A DNA stretch of 64,000 bases from Dichomitus squalens LYAD-421 SS1. Lineage: Eukaryota; Basidiomycota; Agaricomycetes; Polyporales; Polyporaceae. Positions within the stretch are counted from its first letter, which is position 1. Each line of letters opens with the position of its first letter. The stretch spans positions 1 to 64,000 of the forward strand of contig NW_006766893.1 of assembly GCF_000275845.1 (NCBI RefSeq), in the 5' to 3' direction. Shown one piece after another: positions 21,710 through 33,499 of this stretch. Below the pieces are notes generated by a model. It saw only the letters and a list, made by a program, of their open reading frames with translations. It did no database searches and had not been told where the DNA came from. Both the position numbers and the translations under genes were made by a program.

Positions 21710-23136
21710 CAGCGCCTTGCATAAGTCCGTGAACGCGCTGATTTTTTCTCTCCGGCGTCTACGCTAAGCGACCTGCCCAAACAGGCCACATGACGGTCAC
21801 AGGTCTGGAGCCCACGGCCCTCGCTGGCATCACAGACGAGTCTGCGATACACGCGTCTCGCACGTTCATGGTTGTTGACAGTCCATATTGCAGGGAGATG
21901 CGCTTGGTGAGGAATGGCACGGTCACTGATGTTCTCTGAACAAATAGAAGGTGATGCTCCACAAAGTAAGGACCGCAATTGATTACCCTCAACGGTCAAA
22001 ATGTTTGCAGTGCGATTTGCAGACCATTAGCCTCGTTCTCTTACGCTCGACATGGGACATGGCAACACAATGTCTAGCGAGATCTGGAGATGCAGGAGGC
22101 GCTGCCACTAAGTACGCGTCCCTCGCGATTGCGCCTTTGCTCCAGACATGAAGTAAGCAGGTGAATTGTGTGGAGATTAGAACATGAGCATTAGACCACT
22201 TTATGCGCGTTCATATGTAGGACAAAATGAGATACAAACATTTCTTATCCATTATACACATAATGAACTTCTTGTATATCGAGTCAGTAGCTCTTCAATT
22301 GTGACGTGCCGTTATGGCGTAGTAGAAGTCTTCGTGACCGTAATGTGGCTTACTTAGGCAGGTCGCCTAGCGTAGACGCCGGAGAGAACAAAATCAGCGC
22401 GTTCACGGACTTATGCAAGGCGNNNNNNNNNNNNNNNNNNNNNNNNNNNNNNNNNNNNNNNNNNNNNNNNNNNNNNNNNNNNNNNNNNNNNNNNNNNNNN
22501 NNNNNNNNNNNNNNNNNNNNNNNNNNNNNNNNNNNNNNNNNNNNNNNNNNNNNNNNNNNNNNNNNNNNNNNNNNNNNNNNNNNNNNNNNNNNNNNNNNNN
22601 NNNNNNNNNNNNNNNNNNNNNNNNNNNNNNNNNNNNNNNNNNNNNNNNNNNNNNNNNNNNNNNNNNNNNNNNNAAAGTAAGGACCGCAATTGATTACCCT
22701 CAACGGTCAAAATGTTTGCAGTGCGATTTGCAGACCATTAGCCTCGTTCTCTTACGCTCGACATGGGACATGGCAACACAATGTCTAGCGAGATCTGGAG
22801 ATGCAGGAGGCGCTGCCACTAAGTACGCGTCCCTCGCGATTGCGCCTTTGCTCCAGACATGAAGTAAGCAGGTGAATTGTGTGGAGATTAGAACATGAGC
22901 ATTAGACCACTTTATGCGCGTTCATATGTAGGACAAAATGAGATACAAACATTTCTTATCCATTATACACATAATGAACTTCTTGTATATCGAGTCAGTA
23001 GCTCTTCAATTGTGACGTGCCGTTATGGCGTAGTAGAAGTCTTCGTGACCGTAATGTGGCTTACTTAGGCAGGTCGCCTAGCGTAGACGCCGGAGAGAAC
23101 AAAATCAGCGCGTTCACGGACTTATGCAAGGCGCTG
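21710..23136. mobile_element. Tc1/mariner-type MITE (contains an assembly gap)
   Basis: Inverted terminal repeats of about 90 bp: the left arm starts at 21710 (CAGCGCCTTGCATAAGTCC) and the right arm ends at 23136, with only a few mismatches. Both ends are bordered by TA (21708-21709 and 23137-23138), the target-site duplication of Tc1/mariner elements, and the end motif CTTGCATAAGT is typical of Tc1. The interior has no transposase, so the copy is non-autonomous. A 460-bp internal piece occurs twice around an N-run; without that artefact the element is about 716 bp. It lies between the start codons of two divergent genes and ends 33 bp before the HNH gene start. Confidence 0.85.
22423..22673. 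other. Assembly gap (251 N) with duplicated flanks
   Basis: The 460 bp before the gap (21963-22422) and after it (22674-23133) appear identical base for base, as expected when two overlapping contig ends were scaffolded without merging. Confidence 0.9.
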
Positions 23137-23169
23137 TAATAGTACCGTACCTCCTTTCCCTCAGTGACC

Positions 23170-24654
23170 ATGGTCGAGTACCAGCCTGAATCTTTGTCTG
23201 CCATAGTCCTCTCGTCAAAAATGCAGCCGCCAGCCGCTGTTCAATCCCGGCCAGTTGAGATACTACATCCCGCTTACGACGTTGGGATGGATATCTCGCT
23301 GCTCTCTCTCCCCGCCTTTCCCCGCCTTTCCAGTCCTGCTGACGGCCTCACTGTCTACGGCATTGCTCGCAGTCTCGTCATGGATGCCTGTCGCATTATC
23401 ACCGACTTTGCTGCCAACAGTCAGGAAGATTATCTTGCGTTTGATCCCGAAGGCACAAGACCTGTCCCGACTAACGATTTGTTCTTGGCACCGGGCAGGT
23501 ACTTCTATCACCTCGCCCCTCAGCACGTCACCAAGTATCCGATTGTCATGGACTTCTCCGCATTCAAGTTTCCGAAGGTGATCCCCCGTCATTGGATTCG
23601 ACCCAAAACTGCCGAAGAGGACGATAATCTGCGGATCGCTTACGAGGGCGTTCCGTCGTCGGAGATGTCTTGGCGGGTCAAGACAGATGATGAATCTTGC
23701 GTGGTCACTGGATATTGCAGTACCAGTGGTACGTCGCGCTGTCATATTATACAGACAAATCATGAAGTATGGTCGTAGTCTGTGACAATGCCCACCTAGT
23801 GCCCAAGGATGAATTGGCCTGGTTCCTAGTGAACGAAATGGGCCGATTCAACAGGAGTACACTGGGAGCTACCGTCAATGATGTTTCAAACGGTGTTACG
23901 CTGCGCTGCGATGTGCACCGTTTGCTTGACAGTCAATCCTTCGTCTTTTACCCAGTGGGCGATCGCAAGTACGTCACGTACCTCGTACGCGGGACATCGA
24001 GGGACTACGTAGAGCTGCTGCATGGAAGAGAAGTGTCGACTGTACCCTTGCGTGTATCTGACGAGTTCCTCTACGCCCGCTTCGCCTATAACATCATCAA
24101 GCTCCGTCCCCGGGTCTTCGGCCCGTCTGTCGTACGCGTCCCAGATGATGTGGCTGTCAAGCAATTAGAAGAGGAGCTACGGCGTACCAAGAAGAAATCG
24201 TCGAAGATGGCAGATGACTGTGATTTCCGTGAGTCGAACGGGAGTATATGCGGTCCATCTGTGTCCTGACCGCCGCTCCCGCTCCAGCGCCTACCAGAGC
24301 ATCTTCCATCTCGGACCCAAACTCGGTGGACGACATTGCAGCCGGTGACGAGCGGTATCAAGCTAAGTATACTACATGGTGCCCGGAGCTAGGTATGTTT
24401 ACATCTGTGTAGTGTCATTCCGTTATTCTATCGTACACGACTGATGTTCCCATCTTCGCCCAGCGGAACTACCTGAGGTCGAGAATCCGCCGGACACGTC
24501 CGAGACGCCTTACCACTTAGAGACGCCCAAGATGCTGCGTCTTAGGTCTCAGTGGATCAAGGATCACCCGGAGGTTTGGCAGACTGTGGAAACCGCGCCT
24601 GGGACGACTCGGCCCGACGTGCTGGGCTTGGCTGCGAAGTCATTGACCTCGTAG
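23170..24654 (+). CDS. HNH-endonuclease-domain protein
   Basis: Four exons (23170-23728, 23779-24228, 24288-24392, 24464-24654) give 434 residues. The centre holds an HNH_2-type module: SCVVTGYCSTSVCDNAHLVP, then NDVSNGVTLRCDVHRLLD and QSFVFYP, with the H, N and H positions all present. A region with FLYARFAYNIIKLRP and a Lys-rich coil (QLEEELRRTKKKSSK) follows. Proteins of this layout form large lineage-specific families in Agaricomycetes; their substrate is not known to me. The ATG at 23170 is the first in frame and lies just beyond the MITE, so the promoter is probably MITE-derived or shortened. Confidence 0.82.
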
Positions 24655-26081
24655 GCTGCAATGCTCGCCAAGCACGCTCACGCTTCAGCACCATCCGAGT
24701 CCGCGATGGCGGCATTAGGGGGACGGTTGTATTGGGTCAGACGTGGTTCTCGTGGCAACGACTATGACATGGACCCGAACGCGACTCCAGCTTACTTCGC
24801 CCTCTTCCCGGACACGAGACCACATGCCAGATCAGATATCCCATCCGTCCCCCTTCCGCCTCGGCCTGTGCCATGTCTTGGGGATTTGGATCCGTGCAGA
24901 GACGCGTTCAACACTGCTTTGGCGACCGTTCCCTCGCCCCTGCCAGTGCGCCCGACATATACTCGTTCGCTGGCGGAACGCTCCGCCGTGTAACCCGCCA
25001 TGGACGCGTTCGAGATGAGCATGTTGACGTTTCGGGGATCAAGGACTCGTTCACTCAAACGGTTCGCCTCCGCCGTGCGGACAAGGCCGCTGTCACTCAT
25101 CCCCTTCGCACCCCTCGGGGGTGGCTGTCGGGGAGACGGAGCGGGCGCCGCTCCCTGCACTGTTCAATGGCAAACTTGTCCCGGACGTCGATGTCGACCG
25201 CACGCCTCACCGATTCGTCGATGATCCTGGCTGCTGACACTGGTGCTCTCCGAGGAACGTCGACGGTATGACGAGTGGAGCTGGGGCGCGGTGAAAGAGG
25301 TCCACCGGCGAGATTGACGGGCTAGATAGCACTGGGCCTCGGCGCGCTCGAGATTCACAGGGGTAGATTACAGTGAATTACACCGTGGTTCAGGTACAGT
25401 CAATCACGCATCAGAAAGGTCAAATAGGTGTAAAGTACATCCATTCTCCCCATTCATCTCAGGCTTCGTAGGACGGATCCTCGGCGGAAGACCGGCGCTC
25501 ACAAAATTCGTATTAGTAGGGCCAAAGGATTGAAAGGTTCACGCCTAGGTTTCATGTGGAACAACCGAGTCCGCCTTGTCCACCGATGCAATGGCGGCTC
25601 ATGCCGTGACCAGTGCGGGACGGTGAGATATCGTGCTATCCTCACACGACTCTTGTAGAACGGGGCGAGCACTTGCTGTAGTTTAGACCATAATGCGGTC
25701 AGTTTGATGCATATTGGATGATGCCTCACATGGGATATATAGTGAGCACGGGCGGCCCGGCCTGCCTGACTCGAAAGGAAGTCATCGATGGCTCGGCCCG
25801 GACGATCAAATTGAACCGAACCGTGTTCAGCTGTGACGAGACGCGATCGTGACGACGCGACGTGCGTACGTATATGGACGCTCGCATGCCTCCTCGGGAT
25901 GGACAGTCGCAGCCAGACTCCGAACATTGATGGGGTCCAGCTCCTAAAAGCTCAACCGCAGGTCTTGTATCATTCTCTTGATCATGTCCACAGTTACTGG
26001 AACGGTACAGCGATGAACGGGGGCGACTGCCCCTTTCATCGACGACCTCGGTGCGTAAACATTGTAGCTGGAATCAACCGT
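24655..26081. other. Intergenic stretch without a supported gene
   Basis: GC-rich sequence between 24.65 and 25.3 kb gives several overlapping medium-sized frames, none of which splices into a recognisable protein; it may be a decayed gene. The rest to 26.08 kb is non-coding. Confidence 0.45.
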
Positions 26082-26499
26082 CTACTCGGCGTCCTTCACC
26101 TCGTTTAGCTCGTGCGAGAGCTTCACGACGTCGTTCTGCGAGCGAGCAACAAGTGAGCTCTAGTCAATAATATGTGCGGCGCAGAACGTACCCCATCCCT
26201 CGTGATCTTGACTGCGGGGTCTCCCGGCCTGGCATTGCGGCTCACGGTATTCCCCTGCGACATTGCTTCGTTCGTTGACGTTGGTAAATTCCAGCAGCGG
26301 GACTGACTGACCTTGCCGCTCGTGACCTGCGCCTTGCCCTGCTCTACGATCTCGTCGACCTTTCCATGGCCATTTCCGCCTCCCCACTTCCACCTACGCC
26401 ACAAGCCGTGCCGATCAGTCTTCCAGTGCTTTGGGCATTACGCATCCTAGGTGAGTCTACTCACGAGACGTCCTGCCCTTCGTGCAGCTTGTCGGCCAT
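26082..26499 (-). CDS. Small Hva1-type TUDOR-domain protein, 77 residues
   Basis: Four small exons (26499-26465, 26393-26312, 26254-26192, 26135-26082) join in frame to 77 residues: MADKLHEGQDVSWKWGGGNG, GKVDEIVEQGKAQVTSGKGN, TVSRNARPGDPAVKITRDG, NDVVKLSHELNEVKDAE. This is the layout of the hypervirulence-associated (Hva1) TUDOR domain family (PF11160): a single small beta-barrel with the xWKWGGG, SGKGN..SRNA and GDPAVKI..G motifs, found alone in bacteria and fungi. The biochemical role is not established; ligand binding by the barrel is inferred. All introns have GT-AG ends and exon phases agree, so the model is strong despite its size. Confidence 0.88.
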
Positions 26500-26929
26500 G
26501 GCTTGCGTTGTCGAACGGTAAGTGCGAGTGGGATGAGGTGAGAAGTGACGCAGCTTGGAGTCGCAGCTTGGAGTCGCGCTATATGGGCTCGCATGCGCTT
26601 CGCGATCGGTTGCAGCTATGCTGGTACGTTATGGGCGCGTGGGGACCCATTGCGAGCATGCCCACACGCGATGAAACTCTCGTCGATCGACCGATGACGT
26701 CGACGCAGGGACCCGCTGGACCAAGGAGCTGCAGCACCAGCCAGCAACATCGCTACTACGCCGCAGCCTCCCCGCGCCAGCATCCGCCTGCAGACATCGG
26801 CAGCTGCGCAAGTCGGACCAGCAGCATCAACGCATTATTTCCAGTTCGCAACATGCATGCAGTCTTCCGCCCCCGCAGCACACTACATACACAGGCAGCA
26901 AACGCACCCGTGTCTTCACACCACTCGCG
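26500..26929. other. Intergenic, TUDOR gene promoter
   Basis: About 430 bp between two minus-strand genes. It contains the promoter of the TUDOR gene and the 3' flank of the GNAT gene. No gene is seen. Confidence 0.6.
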
Positions 26930-27715
26930 CTACTTGTCGAGGACCTCCCTCACCCGCTCCCGCACGCCACCCTCCCAATCATCCCAGCACACAGACAGCA
27001 CCACCGAGTCCCTCCCTCGTTTCCCCTTAAACGCGTCCTCCCGCGCGTCCTTCCCCGTCTCCCTCACCGCGTCGTCCAGCACCCACACCCACCGCAGCAG
27101 CCCCTCCCGCCGAAAACCCATCCGCTCCGCGAGCCCAATCGACGCCGCGTTCTCCGGGTGCGCGCTCCACACCACCCGCCGGAACCCCAGCCCCGGCACG
27201 CGCGCCCCCGGCAGCTCCAGCACGTAGCGCAGCAGCACCCCGACCATGTGCTTCGCGACGTGCGTGCCCCGGAACGCGGGGAACACGACGACGAAGCCGA
27301 GCTCCGTCGCGAGGTTCGCGGGCGCGGTGTTGAACAGCCCGGCGATGCCCGCGAGCGCGCCCGCCCACTCCGGGTGCGCCGCGTCCGCGCGCGTCTTGTC
27401 GAGCGCGGCGAAGAGCGTCGCGTGCGGGTTCTGGCGCACCGCGCGCTCGACGAAGGCGAGCGTGTCGGCGAGCGTGGGGAGCAGCGCGGGGTAGTAGCGG
27501 AAGGTCGACGCGAGCGCGGGCGAGACCGCCGCCCAGTAGGCCGCGCCGTGCACCGCGGGGACGAACGGGACAAGCTTGAGCGAAGCGGACTCGAGCGTCG
27601 AGGCGTGGATGGGGTACGCGAAGTTGATGTCGTATGGCTCGGGGCCGTAGAGCTCTGACTCGGGCAGGACGGCGGGCGCAGGCGGGGGCGGCGTGTAGTT
27701 GTTCACGTAGGCCAT
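26930..27715 (-). CDS. GNAT-family N-acetyltransferase
   Basis: Single exon, 261 residues, markedly GC-rich at the third codon position. After a proline-rich start (MAYVNNYTPPPPAPAVLPE) comes a GNAT fold of the RimJ/RimL-like type (Acetyltransf_3): TLESASLKLVPFVPAVHG, then FAALDKTRADAAHPEWAGAL AGIAGLF, LGFVVVFPAFRGTHVAKHMV (the acetyl-CoA loop, R-G-T-H-V-A), VVWSAHPENAASIGLAERMG FRREGLLRWVW. The asparagine-rich ENAASIGLAERMGF block is the usual C-terminal signature. The substrate is unknown. A TATA-like sequence lies about 50 bp upstream. Confidence 0.88.
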   Translation of the reverse strand: MAYVNNYTPPPPAPAVLPESELYGPEPYDINFAYPIHASTLESASLKLVPFVPAVHGAAYWAAVSPALASTFRYYPALLPTLADTLAFVERAVRQNPHATLFAALDKTRADAAHPEWAGALAGIAGLFNTAPANLATELGFVVVFPAFRGTHVAKHMVGVLLRYVLELPGARVPGLGFRRVVWSAHPENAASIGLAERMGFRREGLLRWVWVLDDAVRETGKDAREDAFKGKRGRDSVVLSVCWDDWEGGVRERVREVLDK

Positions 27716-27760
27716 GCTGGTGTCCTAGCGGGGGGTCGGGCGCAAACCACGCTATGTTAT

Positions 27761-27773
27761 AGTTTTATATAAA
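27761..27773 (-). promoter_or_regulatory. TATA box of the GNAT gene
   Basis: On the minus strand CGTTTATATAAAA lies about 50 bp upstream of the GNAT start codon. Confidence 0.5.
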
Positions 27774-28511
27774 CGTTCTTGATGTAGTCGATACCGTGAC
27801 TCGTCCTGGATATGCACTCGATCACCGGCGTAGCTGAAGCGCCCGCAGCAGCTGCAAGGCCTCGAGCTCGTCTACAGGCTGAGTCATTCTCTCAGGAGAC
27901 GTCGGCCGCTGGTGGGTTTCGAGCTCGTGAGCGTGACCCAGGCTTCAGATTTTCGAACACGACGAACGGCTGATCTGCCACCGCGCCCTAGGCGAGCCAA
28001 GGCGTGCCCCTGCGTGCGCCCACCGCACTTGAAGTGGACTAGGTCAGCAGACCTGGTCGCGCTGATGCCGGTACTGTAAGTACCGCGGTTGCGGTCTCTC
28101 AAGCTCAAGTCTGCCATCAAAAGGATCAGCAATCGCTCGTAGGACTTGATCGTAAGTACATGGCATCATTACATCTCACGATCGATCCTTCCCCACGCGA
28201 GCACCAAGTGAGGAACTCGAAGCACAGGCAATAAATTATGCATGAGCGAACGTCTAGTAGTATGCTACGGCCTCGTAGGGTCAAAGTCGTGGACGGAAGC
28301 AAGATCGTAAGCCAGACACAGGGGTCTACGGGCACGCCTAGATATACACGTGACATGGTAAGCGCTACATATGATACTCGTGGCCGTTGTTGGTTTGGTT
28401 CTCAGAGTCGATCTGAAGCTTGAAGCGTGTGCCGGGATCGCGTCGAGCTGGGCGGTGCAGGAGAGAAATGCGGGATCGAGAATCGAGATAGGTTGGTGGT
28501 CCCGGTCGCGA
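27774..28511. other. Intergenic, GT15 3' flank
   Basis: About 740 bp between two minus-strand genes with no coding signal. Confidence 0.6.
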
Positions 28512-30648
28512 CTACTGCCAGATCCGGTCCCACTGCCGCATGCACGAGTACCCGTCGTAGTCTGCGCGACGGTCAAGCACTCGTCAGCGGAACGCGACGA
28601 CGACACGACGGCACGACGGCCTAAAGAGAAGAGAAGGGAGAAAGGGACGCACCGAAGCTGCGCTTGGGCTCGCAGTCGCACTTGCCGCGCGCCCACGCGT
28701 CTGGGTTCCGCGGGCAGTGCGTGTACGGGTTGTGCTCGTAGCCGATCTCGTCGAAGAACTGGATCTGGCTCTTGTCCTGGAAGAGCGCGACGGCGATGCT
28801 GTGCACGGGCGCGTCGCCCCAGCGCTGCAGACGCAGAGTCGCGATCAGCGTTTGCCTTGAAACGTGGAAACGCGGGAGACAGAAGGGGAGGAAGGGGAGG
28901 GGGGGGAGGGGCACGTACCTCGTAGTAGAAGCCACCTTTGGCGTCGAGGTGCTCGAAGTACTTCGTGTACGCCTCGCTCCGCCAGAAGTCCATGCTCGCG
29001 ATCTCGAAGTTGCTCCAGACTGGGCGAAACACAAACACGCTGGTCAGCACGCGAGGCGCCGGGCCCATCTCACGAGGCGGCGACGAAACGGAGACGCACA
29101 GTGGCAGTTGTTGTAGCTGTTGCCGCCGTCGTCGGACATGTACCCCATCGCGTTGTCCCGCGCGACGTACTGCGGGTGCGCGTCGACGAACTCCTTGGTC
29201 GCGTCCCAGAGCGTCGGGATCGTCGCGCCGAACTCGTACATCGTGATCGTGAACGCTGCGGCGGCTCAGCTGCGCGTGCCCCGCGGGCGTGTGCGAGGCG
29301 ACGTACCGTAGGTCTTGTTGTGGTCCTCCATGTACAGGAACGGGTCGAAGCTGATGTCGCAGTGGAAGTGCACGTCGGGCTCCACCCGCCAGTACCACTT
29401 GTAGTTCTGCAGGAGCGGGTGCCGGAAGAAGAACTGCGCAGCCCGACAATGTATCAGCGCGATTCCCACATTCTGGACGAGGAGCGCCGACGTACACCGG
29501 AGTTGAAGCGGCACATGTTGCGGTACGACACGCTCCCGCCGTAGATGATGTTGTCCGCGACCATCTTCTCGCGCCCGGCGCGCGCGCGGTCCTCGTCGAT
29601 CCAGTCGGGCTGGTACCAGTGGTCGTGCGGGATCTCGGCGAAGGTGACCTCGCCGTGGATCACGTTCCTGATGCGCCTGCAGGACAAGGGGCGGTCAGCA
29701 CAGTGTCGCCCGAGGGACTGCGGAGATTCGTAACGGAACACCGTGGGTGCATCCCACTATCGCCGGCTGAGGACACCCGTTTCGATGGCCATCGCGGTGC
29801 GCGGAACGCCAACCGAGCTGTCGCATCAACTCCTCGCGGACATGTATAGCAACGGCAGTCGGACGGCAATTCGCATCGGATCGCGCCACCATAGAGCAGA
29901 TGGCCCGTCCCAGGCCCTAGGGTAGTATCGAAGAGCAATACCCTGTCGTTATGTCGCCCGATAAACTCACGTAAACCAGGAGAGATCAGTGCGCGCCGCC
30001 TGCTGTCAAGCCTGGAGGCTCTAGACGGAGCTGGGCGGCTGTACGTTTTTCAAATCGCGCGAAGCTTGTATGGCAGATGGGGTAGCGTGCATAGCCAGTG
30101 GGTTCGCGCGCGCGATAGCAAAGAGGAGGACAGTGTTCTTGCAAGGGATTTCTGACGGAAGACGCGGTGAAGCGGAAGGACTCACGTCTTGAACTCATCT
30201 GAGAACGGCTCCTCATTCAAGAAGAGCCACGGGTAGCCAAACTTCCTGTTGAACCGGTCCTCCAACCTACGCACGCTCTTCACCGCGTCGTTCACGTCGC
30301 TGTTGCGCGCGAGCATGAGGAGCGTCGCGTTCGCCCGCCGGGAGAGGAGCGTGTCGGGGGGCGTCGTCTCAACGGGCATGTAGTACTCATCGGGAACGGA
30401 GTCCAGGTCGGTGGAGCCCCAGGACAGCTGGGCAGCGATGTTCTCGAGAGAAGTCGCGCGGCCATAGTCTTCGTGTGAGATTCGGAGGATGGAGTGCAGC
30501 CCGATCTGTGGCGGGTGCAGATGAGCTTATGTTCGATGGCCGGCCTACAAGCGGGCCCGCTCCTTTGGCATTGGACCGGAAGAGAACTCACTATCGCGAG
30601 GAACACGAGCAGGGCGTATCGCGTCGTAGTGGTGACCTTGAGCACCAT
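28512..30648 (-). CDS. KRE2/KTR-family alpha-1,2-mannosyltransferase (GT15)
   Basis: Eight exons (30648-30592, 30505-30186, 29676-29496, 29433-29307, 29255-29100, 29019-28919, 28824-28653, 28561-28512) give 387 residues, normal for the family. A type II signal-anchor ([16 protein letters not shown]) starts the protein. Diagnostic blocks follow: [94 protein letters not shown], and [16 protein letters not shown]. It ends [15 protein letters not shown]. Family members transfer mannose from GDP-mannose to O- and N-glycans in the Golgi lumen for cell-wall mannoproteins. Intron 2 is long (509 nt). Confidence 0.95.
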
Positions 30649-32222
30649 GACAGCCGGGGCGCGAGACGACGTCGACGAGCGCAGGAATTAGGAGATGTCT
30701 GAGGTACTTGGGGTCGGACAGAAGACAAGGAGCGGATGCGGTGGGGACTGGCTTGGACCAAGAGCAGAGATAGAAGAGTAGATGGAGGATGTGCTGGCTG
30801 GGACAGGGCTGTCAGCCCTTGCGGGCGGGGGGTTAGCCGCCATTAATGGAGCTGCATTGACCGATGGCCGCTCGTGGAGTGCCCCCAATCTTAGCCGATC
30901 AGTCTGCCCGCAGCACACCCAGCCAGCCAGCCTCTAGCGAAACGTGTCCGTCCCGAAAAGGCAGCCGTAGTGTTCGCAAGCTTCATGGCTACCTTATCTC
31001 CAGTCCATTCATACACGCGATGGACTGCGCTGCCTTCCCTCTTGTCTTCCTCGTTCATTTTGGAAATCCAAGATCGTCTACTATCAGAAACAAGCGTTTG
31101 GTATGGCCGCAGTTTGGCGTCCATAGCTTGCTAACAAATGCTGTCTGTATAAACGACAGCACGGGAATACACGGTCGAGCATGTACCCTCGCCGATAGCA
31201 CTAATACAGTGGATTCGGACAGAGGAAATCTAGCACTGGGCAATGTTCACGTGCCCTGAACCCATCTAGATTGATGCTGAGAGTGCGATGGCACACGAAG
31301 GCACGGGGTATCACACAGTATGACATGATGCCTTATGATGAGGGTCATCCAAGAGAATAGCACAGTACTCTAAATAAGTCAAGATCATGCCGTCGCAGAA
31401 TATCGCAGACAGGGCATAATAGGCAGTTGACGTCACCCACAATACAATTAGCAACTTGGGAGACTCGGAATCGGATTCGCGAGACGTTAGCCTATCATTT
31501 CGCAGACCCGCAGTCTTCTGACAGCTGCACCGTCAGACCTGCTCAAGAGGATTCCCGGAAAAGATGTCGTACCCTCCGGAAACAGGGGCGCTGCGCGTAC
31601 GGACAGCTCAGCGGGGCAAGCACAAGCTGAAGCTTCAGACAACTGAGGGCGTATAGTCTCGACAGCCGATACGAGGTCAGTCACAATTGCATCGATTGCT
31701 TTCTGTGTAGGAGGCTCGTCTGTTATGAGCAGACAAGTAGCAGGACCGCGACCGCGAGCTGGTGGAGGATGAGGCTATTCAGAGATGCGGTAAGTTGCAA
31801 CCCGCCAGGTCCTAGGTTGACCCCGTATGGTTGGACACTAGCATTTCCACACCTTTGGTCAGCTAGTGAATGGAGTAGCGCAGTCTCGTTATTGCGTGCG
31901 TTCTCCTCCTGCTCTGCGACGGACCTCCCGCAGCACCGCAGATACAGGTAGCGTATGTCAAACCGCGCCGCCCGCAGGCATGATGGACCACCGCAGGTGC
32001 AGACGTACTTGTCTGCAACAGTAGGATTGCAGTTAAAGTTACAGTGTGGGCTCGCTGCTGCGTATTGGGACGCAGGAGAGGACGTGTATAAAGAGACTCA
32101 CCCGTTGGACACTTCCAGCCATCTCACAAGCAACCCAGACACCGCACTTCTCCTCTCTTGCCCTCTTACAGTGCAACTCCAACAGCCTCTATACGATTAG
32201 GCCTCGGATCCACGACACATCA
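30649..32222. other. Intergenic between divergent genes
   Basis: About 1.57 kb with the promoters of the GT15 gene (minus) and the RNase III-like gene (plus). No coding signal is seen. A TATA box (gtataaag) lies at about 32087. Confidence 0.6.
32087..32094 (+). promoter_or_regulatory. TATA box of the RNase III-like gene
   Basis: gtataaag lies about 130 bp upstream of the start codon at 32223 and is followed by a pyrimidine-rich leader. Confidence 0.5.
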
Positions 32223-32772
32223 ATGGCCGCTGCCGCTATCCCCCCTGCTCCTGTATTGTCCGCGAACGGACAGCTTGAAGTTTTTGTCCATCATTCTTCC
32301 CCCGCCGCATTCAGCCAAGACGCGAGGCCTTACGGAAACAGCGAGAGGCTTCGAACGCTCGGCAAGCGTATGCTAGAGACAGCCTACATGGCCGCGGTGA
32401 GAGCGAAGTACCCCGTCCTGGGACATCATCAGCTCGAAGTCCGTTTCATTCGCGTCTGTATCATGGGAAACCACTAACGTGCATCCTGTTGGCACCAGCA
32501 ACACGTTGTCAACGAGTACCCCGCCTTTATCGCGCATTGGGTCAATGCCTATGGTTGGAGGGCCCGAATGCGGGCAGTGCCCCAGGGAGTCGACCTGAAC
32601 GATCCTCAGGTAGGTCCCTTTGGCATTGGCTCGCCATCACAACACGCGGCTGACACTGAAATTCTAGGAGATGCAAATGATCTTCGAGACCTACGCGGGC
32701 GCCGTGGTCGCTGAGGACGGGACCACGATCCTGTTCGATTGGGTCAAGCGACTTGTTGCCATCAGCGATTGA
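32223..32772 (+). CDS. Small RNase III-domain-like protein, 143 residues
   Basis: Three exons (32223-32438, 32499-32609, 32668-32772) join in frame to 143 residues. The layout resembles the fungal RNase III endonuclease-like fold: GNSERLRTLGKRMLETAYMA, a helical middle (EYPAFIAHWVNAYGWRARMR), and QEMQMIFETYAGAVVAEDGT TILFDWVKRL, equivalent to the second conserved helix pair of RNase III proteins. The catalytic acidic signature (E..LE.LGD) is not preserved: the equivalent region reads ERLRTLGKRML, so nuclease activity is doubtful. No dsRNA-binding domain is present. Family assignment is by pattern and moderate. Confidence 0.7.
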
Positions 32773-33499
32773 GCCGTGGACGAGGACGCACCTTAAGTGG
32801 TCGTCATCGCTGTACTTGTAACCGGCTGGTATCCGAGAAGTGTTCCGTAGAGTCCATAGAACATGTGCTGTCTCGTTTGTCTCGTTCTGCTGTATGCATG
32901 CGATTGATCGAATAGACGGATCGAGAAAGCCATATTCTGAGGCCTTCCCAGGGACTTGCTGCCATGGAGGAAGTGAAGGAACCGAGGCGGGAAATTGTGA
33001 GGATTCTGTCATGCAGCATTCGCGTCTGTTACAATTGTCTCCTTGGTCTATTCTGGCGGGTGTCATTGGTCTCGATCGCGAGAACTACGCTATGGACGAC
33101 GACGACGTTTTGTCAGACAGACGCTGCGGTAGTCTTCTCGTCTCACCTGAACCATGAGTATTGAGATCTTGAGAAGCCACAAAGTCGCGATGGTGGTGTC
33201 CAGAAACACGACCGAAGGACGAGTATAGGCTGCGTCAACGAAGGACTTGAGAAACGCCCAATAGGTGCCGGGTCGTTACGGTCCGACTCTCACTGCATCT
33301 CGTCATAGCGTCTGGCTCGAATTCCTAGACCTGGACTTGAGGCGGGTTCTCGCCTGCGCACCCTAGCATTCCTCGACTCACGGTGGCATCGTGCAACTCG
33401 GCCTGTGTGACGCCCTACTGCGCGCTGCTTATATTGGTGAAACGTCTACCGACAGCGGCTTGGATCATACTGTTCCGCAACCGCTCAGGAGTGTAGGAG
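32773..33499. other. Intergenic, MON2 promoter region
   Basis: About 730 bp between two plus-strand genes with no coding signal. Confidence 0.6.

Noticed and set aside
24661..25271. Possible gene downstream of the HNH protein
   Set aside because: Three overlapping frames compete, none with a recognisable domain or consistent introns.
27027..27658. Long frames overlapping the GNAT gene in other frames and on the other strand
   Set aside because: High GC at third positions removes stops. Arg/Ala-rich translations are shadows of the acetyltransferase.
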